Position numbers and translations under genes: made by a program
The notes under the pieces: model-generated
The model's database searches: none
What the model was told of the DNA's origin: nothing
The model's input: only the letters and a program-made list of their open reading frames with translations
Assembly (NCBI RefSeq): GCF_938030815.1
Contig: NZ_CALHII010000149.1
Coordinates: 1-40,486, forward strand
Direction of reading: 5' to 3'
From: an uncultured Campylobacter sp.
GTDB lineage: Bacteria; Campylobacterota; Campylobacteria; Campylobacterales; Campylobacteraceae
DNA length: 40,486 nucleotides
Shown here: in pieces, positions 15,178 through 23,708 of the stretch
How positions within the stretch are numbered: position 1 is the first letter of the stretch
Layout: each line of letters opens with the position of its first letter

Positions 15178-17994
15178 TTACTTCAGCTCGCCCCAGCGCT
15201 TGGCGATGTTTAGGCTCGTCTTTAAGGGCACGTTCAGGCTCGCCGCACTTTGCATAATCTCTTGCGCGCGCTCGCCGAAGCTCTGCGCCAAATCGTCCCG
15301 CACCTCGAAAATCAGCTCGTCGTGGATCTGCAATATCAGCCGCGCCTCATCGTTTAGCAGCGGCGAAATCTCAACCATCGCCTTTTTGATGATGTCGGCG
15401 GCGGAGCCTTGAAATTTCGTATTCACCGCCTCGCGCTCGTAGCTCGCATAGACCATGTTGTTGCGCGCGTTTGCGAAGTCGAAGTAGCGCCTGCGCCCAA
15501 AAAGCGTGCTTACATAGCCGTCTGCTTTCGCGTCCGATTTTATGCTCTGCAAAAATTCCTTGATCGTAGAAAACGCCGCAAAATAGCGCTCGATATAGCC
15601 CTTCGCCTCTGCGCGCGCGATGCCCAGGCTGTCGCTTAGCTTGCCCGCGCCCATGCCGTAGATGAGGCCGAAATTTATACTCTTTGCGATCGTGCGATGC
15701 GCGGGCTGCGCGTCGCCGAAAATGCTGATCGCTGTGCGCGCGTGAATGTCCTCATCCGCTCTAAACGCCGCCAAAAGCGCAGGATCGCGCGAAAAGTGCG
15801 CGAGCAGGCGCAGCTCAATCTGCGAGTAATCAAGCGAGATCAGCGAGTAGCCCCCCTCTGCTAGGAAGCAGTCCCGTACGTCCTTCGCAAACGTGCCGCG
15901 CGCAGGGATATTTTGCAGGTTCGGATTTTTGCTCGCTAGCCGCCCGGTAGCCGTGCCGGTCTGCAAGAAATTCGATCTGACGCGATTTTGCGGATCTGCA
16001 AGGGCAAGCTGCAGCAGCGGCTCGCAGTAGGTGCTTTGCAGCTTAAACAGCTCGCGGTAGTCTAAAATTTTACCCACCGCTGGATGCAGCGCCGTAAGAT
16101 CCTTCAGCACGCTTTCGTCGGTGCTATAGCCCGTCTTGGTGCGCTTCGCCGCAGGAAGCCCTAGCCGCTCGAAAAGCACGGCGCCGAGCTGAGCGGGAGA
16201 GTTGATGTTAAACTGCTCGCCGCAAAGCTCATAAATTTCATCCGTGAGCGCTCGCAGGGACTTTTCGTTGCGCCCGATTAGGCCCTTTATCATCTCTACG
16301 TCTATCTTGATGCCGCATCTTTGCATCTGCCAAAGCACCCGCACGAATGGGAACTCAAGCTCCTGTGCGAGCTTAAAAAGCGCGGGTTCGAGCAGCTCCT
16401 TTAGCTTAAAATACAGCCTCAGCGTCACCCACGCATCCTCGCTTGCATAGATCGTAGCGGCGTCCAGCTCCACGGAGGCGAAGGTCTCGCCCTTTTTGAC
16501 GACGTCGCCGAAATGCACAGTCTCGTACCCAAGATACCGCGGCGAGATAGAGTCCATCCCCACGGCGTTTGCGGGATCGAGTAGCCACGCTAGCACCATC
16601 GTATCGGCAAAGCGCGCAGGCGGTTCGATATTAAAATTATTTTTCACGATCTCAAAATCGTATTTTAAATTTTGCCCCACGACATATCCGCGAAACAGAG
16701 AGCCGATCGCGACCTTTGCCGCGTCCGAAGAAATTTGAGCCGGAGTGCCCAAATAGCTATGCGCGAGCGGGATGTAGTAGGCGCGCTCCTCATTAAACGC
16801 AAACGAAAAGCCCACTATTTTGGCGCTTTTGCTATCGACGCTAGTGGTTTCCGTATCGAAGCTCACCAGGGTCTCGGCGCCGACGCCCTCGCACAGCCTC
16901 GCAAGCTCCGCGGCATCGGTGATACAAATAGGCTCAAATGGCGTTTTAAAAGCGCGCTCGGAATTTTGTCCGCCGCAAGAGGAGCCGCCTGGGATGGAAT
17001 TTTGCCCGTCTAGCCCCCCTACGGCAGCGCCCAAGATAGAGCCGCCGCAAGACGGCTCTGCGCCGAAGCCTCTCCCGCCCGCGCCCAAAACGGAGCTTTT
17101 TGCGCCCACGCTTTTGCCCTCGCTCCAAAGATCAAGTCCGTTTTGCTCTTGCAGGTTTAGCGCCGAAAGAAGCCTATTTAGAGCGTAGTCTTTTAAAATT
17201 TCGCGGATTTTAAAAAGCGGATTTTGCTGCGGAAATTTCGCATCATCCAAAGGCGGGATTTCCAGCTCGTCGTAAAGCGTAGCCAGGCGCTTGCTTATGT
17301 AGGCGCTCTGCTTACCTTCTATCAGATACTCGCGCTGTTTGTTTTGCGGTAGGCGGTCTAAATTTGAATAGATCCCATCAAGCGAGCCCCATTCGTCTAA
17401 AAGCTTCTTCGCCCCCTTGTCGCCGATGCCCCGCACGCCCGGGATATTATCGGCGCTGTCGCCGCAGATCGCCAAAAAATCCACGATCTGCTCGGGATAG
17501 ACGCCGTAGCGCTGCAAGCACTCCTCTCTGCCGTAAAGCATCTTTTTGCCGTGGCTGTAAATTTTAACGTTTTCGCCGATGAGCTGATACAGGTCCTTGT
17601 CGGAGGTAACGATGTTGATTTTATGCGTGGCGCCGTGCTTTTTAACGACGCTTGCGATGAGATCGTCCGCCTCGTAACCCTCGCGTCCGAGCGAGTAAAG
17701 CCCCATCTTTTCGATCATCTCGATGCAGACCGGCAGCTGTTGCAAAAGCGCGGGCGGCGGGGCTTGGCGGTTGGTTTTGTAGTTCGGATCGATATCCGAG
17801 CGGAAGGTCTTGCCCTTGCTATCCAGAGCGAAAATTATATAATCGCTCTTAAATTCCTTCGAAAGATTTGCGATGAAGCTCGCAAATCCGCTCACCATGC
17901 CGCTGGGTTTGCCGTCTTTGGTCTTAAGCCCGCTCATAGCGTAGTAGAGCCTGAAAAAAAAGCCGAACGTATCGATGATCGTGATGGTCTGCAT
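15178..17994 (-). CDS. polA: DNA polymerase I
   Basis: PolA fills gaps and removes RNA primers during replication and repair. Residues about 1-290 are the 5' nuclease (YEADDLIAS, TSDKDLYQL, GDSADNIPGVRGIGDKGA). Residues about 355-550 are the 3'-5' exonuclease with its metal ligands intact: SFDTETTS, GQNLKYDFE and YASEDAW. The polymerase follows, with motif A LDYSQIELRL, motif B KSINFGLIYGMGAG and motif C QIHDELIFE. At 938 residues it is longer than the E. coli enzyme (928) and than C. jejuni PolA as I recall it. The excess is a Gly/Ser-rich linker at residues about 295-350. It converges on the PLP gene and is divergent from the DUF2249 gene. Confidence 0.97.
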   Translation of the reverse strand: MQTITIIDTFGFFFRLYYAMSGLKTKDGKPSGMVSGFASFIANLSKEFKSDYIIFALDSKGKTFRSDIDPNYKTNRQAPPPALLQQLPVCIEMIEKMGLYSLGREGYEADDLIASVVKKHGATHKINIVTSDKDLYQLIGENVKIYSHGKKMLYGREECLQRYGVYPEQIVDFLAICGDSADNIPGVRGIGDKGAKKLLDEWGSLDGIYSNLDRLPQNKQREYLIEGKQSAYISKRLATLYDELEIPPLDDAKFPQQNPLFKIREILKDYALNRLLSALNLQEQNGLDLWSEGKSVGAKSSVLGAGGRGFGAEPSCGGSILGAAVGGLDGQNSIPGGSSCGGQNSERAFKTPFEPICITDAAELARLCEGVGAETLVSFDTETTSVDSKSAKIVGFSFAFNEERAYYIPLAHSYLGTPAQISSDAAKVAIGSLFRGYVVGQNLKYDFEIVKNNFNIEPPARFADTMVLAWLLDPANAVGMDSISPRYLGYETVHFGDVVKKGETFASVELDAATIYASEDAWVTLRLYFKLKELLEPALFKLAQELEFPFVRVLWQMQRCGIKIDVEMIKGLIGRNEKSLRALTDEIYELCGEQFNINSPAQLGAVLFERLGLPAAKRTKTGYSTDESVLKDLTALHPAVGKILDYRELFKLQSTYCEPLLQLALADPQNRVRSNFLQTGTATGRLASKNPNLQNIPARGTFAKDVRDCFLAEGGYSLISLDYSQIELRLLAHFSRDPALLAAFRADEDIHARTAISIFGDAQPAHRTIAKSINFGLIYGMGAGKLSDSLGIARAEAKGYIERYFAAFSTIKEFLQSIKSDAKADGYVSTLFGRRRYFDFANARNNMVYASYEREAVNTKFQGSAADIIKKAMVEISPLLNDEARLILQIHDELIFEVRDDLAQSFGERAQEIMQSAASLNVPLKTSLNIAKRWGELK

Positions 17995-18104
17995 AATGGT
18001 CCTCGGATTTAGAATTTTAACGCGTAGTGTATTAAAATTCGGCTAAATTTACAAATTCCAAATAGGACTTGACCTACCTCATTTCAAAATTTTAAAATTT
18101 GCTA

Positions 18105-18110
18105 TATAAT
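18105..18110 (+). promoter_or_regulatory. Probable -10 box of the DUF2249 gene cluster
   Basis: TATAAT lies 28 bases before the ATG at 18139. A TTGACC at 18069-18074 is too far upstream (30-base gap) to act as a normal -35. The site is in the short space between divergent polA and the three-gene cluster. Confidence 0.5.
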
Positions 18111-18138
18111 CGCGCGAAATTTTAAAAAAGGATCAAGT

Positions 18139-18483
18139 ATGGATTTTTTCACAGACTGGCAGGAGTTCGATGCGGCGGGCGCTACGTTGAAATTTTATAA
18201 AAAATCACAAGGCGGCGTAGAATACATCGGCTTTGATTCGCGCAAATGCGTCCCGCCCGAGCCGATGGTAAATGCGCTGGTGGCGCTAAATTTCGTAAAA
18301 GACGAAACCAAAAAGGTCATCATGGTCAATCATAAATTCCCAATGGGGCTGATCCCAAAAATCGAGTCTAAATTTGATATAGCACGCGAAGATCTGGGCG
18401 GCGACGCGGTCAAGCTCACCATCAGTCTAAAACCGGGCGCGGTCAATGAGGGCTTTGATACCGACGCGAAGTGCCACGGCTAA
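18139..18483 (+). CDS. DUF2249 domain protein
   Basis: This small soluble cytoplasmic protein has 114 residues. Its middle, from FDSRKCVPPEPMVNALVAL to about residue 90, matches the DUF2249 pattern of an acidic D-x-R, then PPEPM, an amphipathic helix and a beta hairpin (TSU/TusA-like fold). A lone C-terminal Cys (DAKCHG) and another in RKC are noticeable. DUF2249 proteins are often found beside NnrS, hemerythrins and denitrification or nitric-oxide genes, but their biochemical role is not settled. Here it leads a run with a 12-TM heme-copper- or NnrS-like protein (17-base gap) and a MIP18 protein. AAAAGGA precedes the ATG. Confidence 0.65.
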   Translation: MDFFTDWQEFDAAGATLKFYKKSQGGVEYIGFDSRKCVPPEPMVNALVALNFVKDETKKVIMVNHKFPMGLIPKIESKFDIAREDLGGDAVKLTISLKPGAVNEGFDTDAKCHG

Positions 18484-18500
18484 AGAGCTTTAAAATTTAG

Positions 18501-19676
18501 ATGAATATCACGACCTTTTCGCCGCCGTTTCGCATCGTAGGCGGCTATTTCATCTGCGGCTTTATCTTTTTGCTGCTAAGCGCGGCGAGCTTTTTAAAGG
18601 CCGATTTCGGCGCGATCCAGGCGCCGCAGACGGCGAGCTTTTTTCACGTATTTTTGCTGGGCTTCGTAATCAGCATAATCATCGGGGCGCTCTATCAGCT
18701 TACTTCGGTCATCATCCAAAAGGAATTTTTCACCGTCAAATTTGCGTTTTTAAATCTCCTCGCCTACGGCGCGGGTGTGGCTCTGCTAAGCGCGGGATTG
18801 CTGCTTTCAAGCATCCCTTTGATGCACGCAGGCGGCGCCGTTTTACTGCTTAGCCTATTTTATTTTACGATCTGCTACGCACTAAGCTTCATCGGCACGC
18901 CCAAATGGAGCTTCCCTGCCGTTGCGCTTGCGATCTCGGCTGCGTTTTTGGCGGTAGGGATCAGCCTTGGCTTCGCGCTCGTGTTAGCGCTTAGCGGCGT
19001 GGAGATTTTCGGAGTATATTTTTCAGAAATTTTATCCTATCACATATACTTCGTGTTGGGCTTTGTATTTTTCGTCATCGTAGGCGCTGCGTGCGTGCTG
19101 CTGCCGATGTTTAGCCTGGCGCACGATCTAAGCTTCGCGCTAGCAAAAGCTTCGCTGGCGCTGTATCTGCTCGCGGGGCCGTTTTTGCTAAAAGACTTTG
19201 GAATTTTCATCGCACTTGCTGCGCTTGCGAGCTTTGCGGCTCAGGCGATCTATATCCTAGCCAGGCGGGTGCGAAAAGCGATCGATTATTGGAATTTAAA
19301 CGTCTATATCTCGCTGGCGGCTTTGGGATTTAGTGCGGCATTTTGGCTCGTAGGTCGCGCGGATGCGGCGGCGTTTTGGCTGCTATACGGCTTTTTGTTC
19401 GCCTTCATCGTCGCGCACCTTTATAAAATCGCGCCCTTTCTCATCTGGTACCACTACGTCTCGCCCTTCGTCGGCAAGCGCAAAATCCCTATGCTAGAGG
19501 ATATGATAATCAAAAAAATCGCCTACGCAGCCTGCGTGCCGAACGTCTTAGCGCTTGCGTGCGCGAGCTTCGGAGCGCTAACGCCCGCGGTGATCTTGCA
19601 AGCAGCAAGCATAATTTTGGTGCTAATCAACACCGTAAATATCTTTAACTACATAAAATTCGGAGAGGAAAAATGA
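18501..19676 (+). CDS. 12-TM membrane protein, NnrS / heme-copper-oxidase-subunit-I-like
   Basis: This 391-residue inner-membrane protein has about twelve hydrophobic segments. Histidines sit inside or at the ends of segments 2 (FFHVFLLGFVISIIIGALYQ), 4 (LMHAGG), 6 (SYHIYFVLGFVFF) and 10 (VAHLYKIAPF, then IWYHYVSPF). That layout recalls NnrS, a heme- and copper-containing membrane protein linked to nitric-oxide stress, and remotely heme-copper oxidase subunit I. It lacks the paired CuB histidines expected in segment 7, so oxidase activity is unlikely. The ATG overlaps no upstream gene, and its TGA overlaps the next start by four bases. Family assignment is tentative; the topology and conserved-looking histidines are visible directly. 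Confidence 0.6.
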   Translation: MNITTFSPPFRIVGGYFICGFIFLLLSAASFLKADFGAIQAPQTASFFHVFLLGFVISIIIGALYQLTSVIIQKEFFTVKFAFLNLLAYGAGVALLSAGLLLSSIPLMHAGGAVLLLSLFYFTICYALSFIGTPKWSFPAVALAISAAFLAVGISLGFALVLALSGVEIFGVYFSEILSYHIYFVLGFVFFVIVGAACVLLPMFSLAHDLSFALAKASLALYLLAGPFLLKDFGIFIALAALASFAAQAIYILARRVRKAIDYWNLNVYISLAALGFSAAFWLVGRADAAAFWLLYGFLFAFIVAHLYKIAPFLIWYHYVSPFVGKRKIPMLEDMIIKKIAYAACVPNVLALACASFGALTPAVILQAASIILVLINTVNIFNYIKFGEEK

Positions 19677-19978
19677 AAGTAACAAAAGAGCAAATTTACG
19701 ACGCGCTTCGCGCCGTAGTGGACCCTGAGGTGGGCTTTGACGTCGTGTCGCTGGGGCTCATTTATGATGTCGCCGTGGACGAGGCAAACAACGCCAAGGT
19801 CACGATGACACTATCGACTCAGTCGTGCCCACTGCATGAGATGATGGTGGAATGGGTGCGCGCGGGTGCTGAAAGCGTGGATGGCGTCGGTGAGGTGGAG
19901 ATTAATCTCGTCTTTGAGCCGATGTGGAATATCGACATGGCGGAGGATCACGTCAAAGAGGCTCTGGGGCGATTTTAG
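19673..19978 (+). CDS. MIP18-family (DUF59, PaaD/SufT-like) metal-sulfur assembly protein
   Basis: This 101-residue cytoplasmic protein belongs to the family that helps mature Fe-S proteins (SufT, PaaD, eukaryotic MIP18). The hallmark VVDPEVGFDVVSLGLIYDV opens the fold. The reactive Cys is in LSTQSCPLHEMM, and EPMWNIDMAED closes it. Its start overlaps the end of the 12-TM protein gene, so it is translationally coupled to a putative metal- or heme-binding membrane protein. That suggests cofactor repair or insertion for that partner, or for enzymes damaged by nitric oxide. The suggestion is inference. Confidence 0.85.
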   Translation: MKVTKEQIYDALRAVVDPEVGFDVVSLGLIYDVAVDEANNAKVTMTLSTQSCPLHEMMVEWVRAGAESVDGVGEVEINLVFEPMWNIDMAEDHVKEALGRF

Positions 19979-20052
19979 GGCTCGCGCGAAGGATATTTGC
20001 AGATTGCCCAGAACGCCGCACTCGTCGTCGGACGCTTCTACATATCGCCTCG

Positions 20053-20236
20053 GACGCTGCGCGGATTGTCGGGGCGCTTTTCTGCGAGTTGCCCGAAGCG
20101 CTGCGCGAGATATTAGAGCGCTGTGTGAAATTCCAAAGCGCTGCGTGAAATGTCTTAGTGCTGCACTAAATTCTGAAGTGATGCGTGGATCGCAGGGATA
20201 TTGCACGAAATTTCGGAGCGCTGCGCAGATAGCTGG
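20053..20236. repeat. Degenerate 20-bp tandem repeat
   Basis: Seven head-to-tail 20-base units run from 20097 to 20236, with the consensus AGCGCTGCGTGAAATTCTGA. The start AGCGCTG and a middle GAAAT or close variants recur in register. At least one or two further, more diverged units extend back to about 20053 with a 4-base slip. The period is not a multiple of three and every frame is closed within the array, so it is not coding. Units differ by several bases, so the array is old. Confidence 0.7.
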
Positions 20237-20247
20237 GCATTCTTGCT

Positions 20248-20272
20248 GCGGCGCGATTCTCGCCGCCGTTTT
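20248..20272 (+). terminator. Possible terminator of the DUF2249 cluster
   Basis: GCGGCG / CGCCGC is a 6-bp GC-only stem with a seven-base loop, followed by CGTTTT. It lies 270 bases beyond the last gene, after the tandem repeat, so the array may be transcribed. Confidence 0.5.
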
Positions 20273-20662
20273 AAATTTGAGCGATTTAAAATTTGACCGC
20301 GCAACCGCAATTTGGCGAGCGTCATCAAACTATTTGTGTTTGTAAAATACTGCGTCGCGGCGCAATATTTTAAATTTAATCGCACCGCCTGTGCCCCGCC
20401 CCTGCCTGCATCTAGTTAGCTCGCCTGTTCTCCCGTCTGTGCGCTTGCGCGCCAACCCGCTCGCCCATCTGCTCTCCTTTTTTCCAAACCGCAAAACGCC
20501 GCTCCGCACAGCACGAATCGCAGTTTAAATTTAGCCGGAAGAGCCGCGAAATCTTACAAACCGCGCAACTAAATTTTAAAAAACCATGGAATTTAAATCA
20601 CTTTGTATATAAGCCCATAGCCAGAAAATCTCGCGGGCAAGCGATTAAATTTAAAGCTAAAT
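20273..20662. other. Gene-free spacer with a pyrimidine-rich plus strand
   Basis: No credible gene is present. From about 20385 to 20500 the plus strand is strongly C/T-rich with recurring GCCTG, GCCC and CTCGCC words, unlike the surrounding AT-rich spacers. The remainder is typical AAATTT-rich spacer leading to the end of the ppx/gppA-type gene on the minus strand. Confidence 0.4.
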
Positions 20663-22105
20663 TTAGATGAAATTTATGGCGAAAATTGCGGGCTTTGCGA
20701 GCTTTTTAAGGCTTCCTTTAAGCATTATCAAATTATCGGCGCCGGAGATTTTAAGAGTGGAATTTTCAAAGCTAAATTCTAAATTTTTCAGCGCGTTTTC
20801 GCTTAGGAGGCGTACAAGCTCCAAAATATAGCTGAGCCACGCAAGCTTGGCGGCATCGGGCAAAATCGCGCTCAAAGGCGCGAACGTAGCGCCCAGCTCG
20901 CGCTTGCCGTGCATCGAGATGATCGCGGCTATGAGCGCCTTTTCTTTGTGCGTCGTGCGATAGTTCAGCCCGCCGAGCACCATATCTGCGCTAGTTTCAT
21001 GCTTGGCGTAAAAGCCGATCGCCCGCCCGATCTCGCAAAGCGATGCCGCGGTCTGAAGAATTTTAATATATTTTTCGCTCAAGCCGTGTAGAGGCGATAG
21101 CGCGCAAAACAACGCCTTTGCGAACTTCGGAGCCTCGCTGGGCTCGGAAGCGAAGCGATCTTTAAGGCTTCTTAGGCTCGGATTAAAGCCTTTAGGCAGG
21201 TTTGCGCCGCGCAGAATCGAGCTTAAAAACGCCCCCTCTCGCACCCCTACGCCGCTGGTGATGATCTTTTTCGCCCCTAGGCGCCTTACGATCTTATCAA
21301 AGATAATGGCGCCCTCTCTTATCGTGTCGTAGCGGTCTTTTTTGATCGGGAATTTCGCCAAATCAAGCGTCTTTGCGCTCATCAGCTTGGCAAAAAACGG
21401 CGCGTATTTTTCGTAATCGTAACTGAAATTATGCACGATCTTTAGCGGATGGTTTTGCAGGCTCATCACGGCGCCCGATAGCGCTCGCGCAGAGCCGCCC
21501 ATTACGATTAAATTTTGCGTGCGAAACTCGGCGCCGAGCTGCGAGATCGTGCTATTTATGTATTTCTCCAGCCCCTTTGTGTCGCCGCGGTCGAAAAACA
21601 GCTCCTTTAGCCGCACCGTGCCTAAATTTAGAGAAATTTTATTTTCTATCTTGCCGTTTTTTATGTAAGCAAGCTCGGTCGAGCCGCCGCCGATGTCAAG
21701 CGTAACGCCCTCGGAAAAGTCGCTAAGCAAATTCTGCGCGGCATAGGCGCCCAAATACGCCTCCATCTGCCCGTCTATCTTGCGGATCGTAATGCCGGTT
21801 TGCTTACGTACGAGATTTATAAACTCGCTCCCGTTTGGCGCATCGCGAAGCGCCGATGTACCGATGCAAAGCACGCGTTTAGCCTTGTAATTGCATACCA
21901 GGGTTTTAAATTTTTTAAACGCCAGCAGGCATTTTTGCATCGCTTCTTTGGTTAAAATTCCGCCGTTTTCGTAGGCGCCTTCGCCTAGTCGGATCTTGAT
22001 CTTGTGCTCGGCCAAGATGAAAAATCCGAGCCTGCTCGTGCGCTCGAAAATCACGGCTCTGGCGGAATTTGAGCCCAGATCTATGACGGCGACGCGCTTG
22101 GGCAT
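20663..22105 (-). CDS. ppx: Exopolyphosphatase / guanosine pentaphosphate phosphatase family protein
   Basis: This 480-residue cytoplasmic protein of the Ppx/GppA branch of the actin-like ATPase fold removes terminal phosphate from polyphosphate or pppGpp. The phosphate-binding loops are AVIDLGSNSARAVIF near residue 8 and VTLDIGGGSTELAYI near residue 138; GTSALRDAPN and GVGVREGAF are further family blocks. The C-terminal half is helical, as in two-domain Ppx proteins. The start directly abuts the stop of the ferredoxin gene, so the two are co-transcribed. This gene follows fdxB in C. jejuni too, as I remember. Ppx versus GppA activity cannot be told apart from sequence alone. Confidence 0.88.
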   Translation of the reverse strand: MPKRVAVIDLGSNSARAVIFERTSRLGFFILAEHKIKIRLGEGAYENGGILTKEAMQKCLLAFKKFKTLVCNYKAKRVLCIGTSALRDAPNGSEFINLVRKQTGITIRKIDGQMEAYLGAYAAQNLLSDFSEGVTLDIGGGSTELAYIKNGKIENKISLNLGTVRLKELFFDRGDTKGLEKYINSTISQLGAEFRTQNLIVMGGSARALSGAVMSLQNHPLKIVHNFSYDYEKYAPFFAKLMSAKTLDLAKFPIKKDRYDTIREGAIIFDKIVRRLGAKKIITSGVGVREGAFLSSILRGANLPKGFNPSLRSLKDRFASEPSEAPKFAKALFCALSPLHGLSEKYIKILQTAASLCEIGRAIGFYAKHETSADMVLGGLNYRTTHKEKALIAAIISMHGKRELGATFAPLSAILPDAAKLAWLSYILELVRLLSENALKNLEFSFENSTLKISGADNLIMLKGSLKKLAKPAIFAINFI

Positions 22106-22351
22106 TTAAATTTCCATATGGACGTGTTTGTATTTCAGCTCGTCCGCCGTCTCGATATTATCGGGATCGGTGATGATACACTCGACCGGGCAGACCACGA
22201 TGCAAGCGGGCTCTGAATAATCATCTACGCACTCGCAGCATCGATCGGCATCTATGATGTATATCGGCTCATCCTCAAAAATAGCTTCATTAGGGCACTC
22301 CTCGCGGCACGCGTCGCAACTGATGCATTCTTTTGTAATCAACAATGACAT
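22106..22351 (-). CDS. fdxB: 2[4Fe-4S] ferredoxin
   Basis: This 81-residue electron-transfer protein has two cluster motifs, CISCDACREECP near the N-terminus and CCECVDDYSEPACIVVCP in the middle. The insert between Cys pairs of the second cluster and the C-terminal extension mark the Allochromatium-type ferredoxins. It lies between a histidine kinase gene (49-base gap) and ppx, which it abuts. In C. jejuni fdxB sits next to cosR, as I recall, with no kinase between. Its redox partners are not evident here. Confidence 0.9.
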   Translation of the reverse strand: MSLLITKECISCDACREECPNEAIFEDEPIYIIDADRCCECVDDYSEPACIVVCPVECIITDPDNIETADELKYKHVHMEI

Positions 22352-22400
22352 ATAATTTTACCTTACGAAAAAATTTATGGCGTTTATACCATAAAAAGCT

Positions 22401-23708
22401 TCATTTTGTTTTAAAATAGCGGAATTTCGGGCTATTTCTTAAATTTTTTAGTGGAAGTTTGAAAATCGCGACAATTAGCGAGCGCCCTTTGTCGTTTTTA
22501 AGATCTACTTGCGCGCCCATCGCTTGAGCAGCATTTTTGGCTAAAAATAGCCCGAGCCCGGCTCCCGGCTTGCCGCCATAGCGCTTAAAAGGGGCAAAAT
22601 AATCGATCTCTTCGTTAAGCGGCTCGCCTTTGTTTGCGACCCTCACGATGAAATTTCCATCCGAAATTTCGCTCTCAATCAGTACCTTTTCGCCGTCCGG
22701 AGAAAATTTTATAGCGTTTTGGACGAAATTTTGAATCACATGCATAAAGAGGCTTTTCTGCACCGAAATTTCAAGCTGTTCGGGCTTAAGATCCATCGTC
22801 AAATCCTTGCCCGCCGTACGCGCTAAAATTTTAAAGCCCACGCATAGCTCCCGTAGATACGCGATCATATCGGTCTGCTCGGGCGCCTCAAACTGCGCCC
22901 CCTCCTGTCGCCCGATCTCTAGGATCGAACTGATCATCTTATTCATACTATCGATCGAGTCGTTATTATTTTTAAGCGCCTCGATATATTTCTCGCTCTC
23001 GCGCGGCTTAATTAGCGTGACTTCGTTCTTAGTTTTCATCACCGCCAGCGGAGTCTTAAGCTCGTGCGCAATACCGATAAAAAGCTCTTTTTGATACAAA
23101 ATGAAAGTCTCGATACGCTCCAGTAGACGGTTGATGCTGTTTGAAAGCATATTAAACTCGCTCGGGATTTCGGCCCCGTCGATCGGCTTTAGAAATTTTT
23201 CATCCACCGAAGCGAGCCTTTGGCTGATCAGCTTAATCGGCATCAGCAGCATGCGCGAGAGAAACATCGCGTAAAACACCACCAAAAATATCATAGTCAA
23301 ATTTACTAAAATGATGTCGATGAGTATTTGATTTACGATGTTTGCATAGACGCTCACGTCTGCTTTGATGCTTAAAATTTTATCCTTACCATAAGGATAG
23401 TGCAGCTGTAAATAGCTCCTGCCATCCTCGGAGCTTTCGATAAATTTAGGTTTATTGATACTTTCGTTTTCGATGATTTTGCTCTCGTATTCGCCCGGCG
23501 TGTTTTGCAAAAAAGATGAAATTTTCTCAGGCGCCACGGAGGCTTCTACGATTTTTTGTGCTCTTTGGATTAAATTTTGAACGGGAGTTTCGAAGATGGT
23601 AATTCTCATATAATTATAGAGCATTACCGAAAAAATGACAATTAGCATCAACGAAGCGGATGCTAATTGTATTACAAAGCGGACTCTTAGGCTTTTTGTG
23701 GAAAGCAA
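22401..23708 (-). CDS. Sensor histidine kinase
   Basis: This 435-residue inner-membrane kinase has TM segments at about 12-33 and 128-152 around a periplasmic sensor of roughly 95 residues that I do not recognise. Next comes a HAMP-like linker, the phospho-acceptor block FIGIAHELKTPLAVMK, the N box QNFVQNAIKFSP and the G box PGAGLGLFLAKNAAQ. The start overlaps the response-regulator gene by 22 bases, so it should be its cognate kinase. The sensor has no Cys pairs or heme motif, so the signal is unknown. Presence of a kinase gene here is notable because the neighbouring regulator is an orphan in C. jejuni. Confidence 0.92.
   Translation of the reverse strand: MLSTKSLRVRFVIQLASASLMLIVIFSVMLYNYMRITIFETPVQNLIQRAQKIVEASVAPEKISSFLQNTPGEYESKIIENESINKPKFIESSEDGRSYLQLHYPYGKDKILSIKADVSVYANIVNQILIDIILVNLTMIFLVVFYAMFLSRMLLMPIKLISQRLASVDEKFLKPIDGAEIPSEFNMLSNSINRLLERIETFILYQKELFIGIAHELKTPLAVMKTKNEVTLIKPRESEKYIEALKNNNDSIDSMNKMISSILEIGRQEGAQFEAPEQTDMIAYLRELCVGFKILARTAGKDLTMDLKPEQLEISVQKSLFMHVIQNFVQNAIKFSPDGEKVLIESEISDGNFIVRVANKGEPLNEEIDYFAPFKRYGGKPGAGLGLFLAKNAAQAMGAQVDLKNDKGRSLIVAIFKLPLKNLRNSPKFRYFKTK

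Noticed and set aside
18069..18110. Classical -35/-10 promoter formed by TTGACC and TATAAT before the DUF2249 gene
   Set aside because: The gap of 30 bases is far beyond the 16-18 allowed; only the -10 is kept.
20053..20236. CRISPR array
   Set aside because: Repeat units adjoin directly with no unique spacers, the units are degenerate, and no cas gene is nearby.
19811..20345. Long frames on both strands across the MIP18 gene end and tandem repeat
   Set aside because: They are Arg/Ser-rich and low in ordinary protein features. The 20-base repeat period is not codon-like, so they are by-products of GC-rich repeats.
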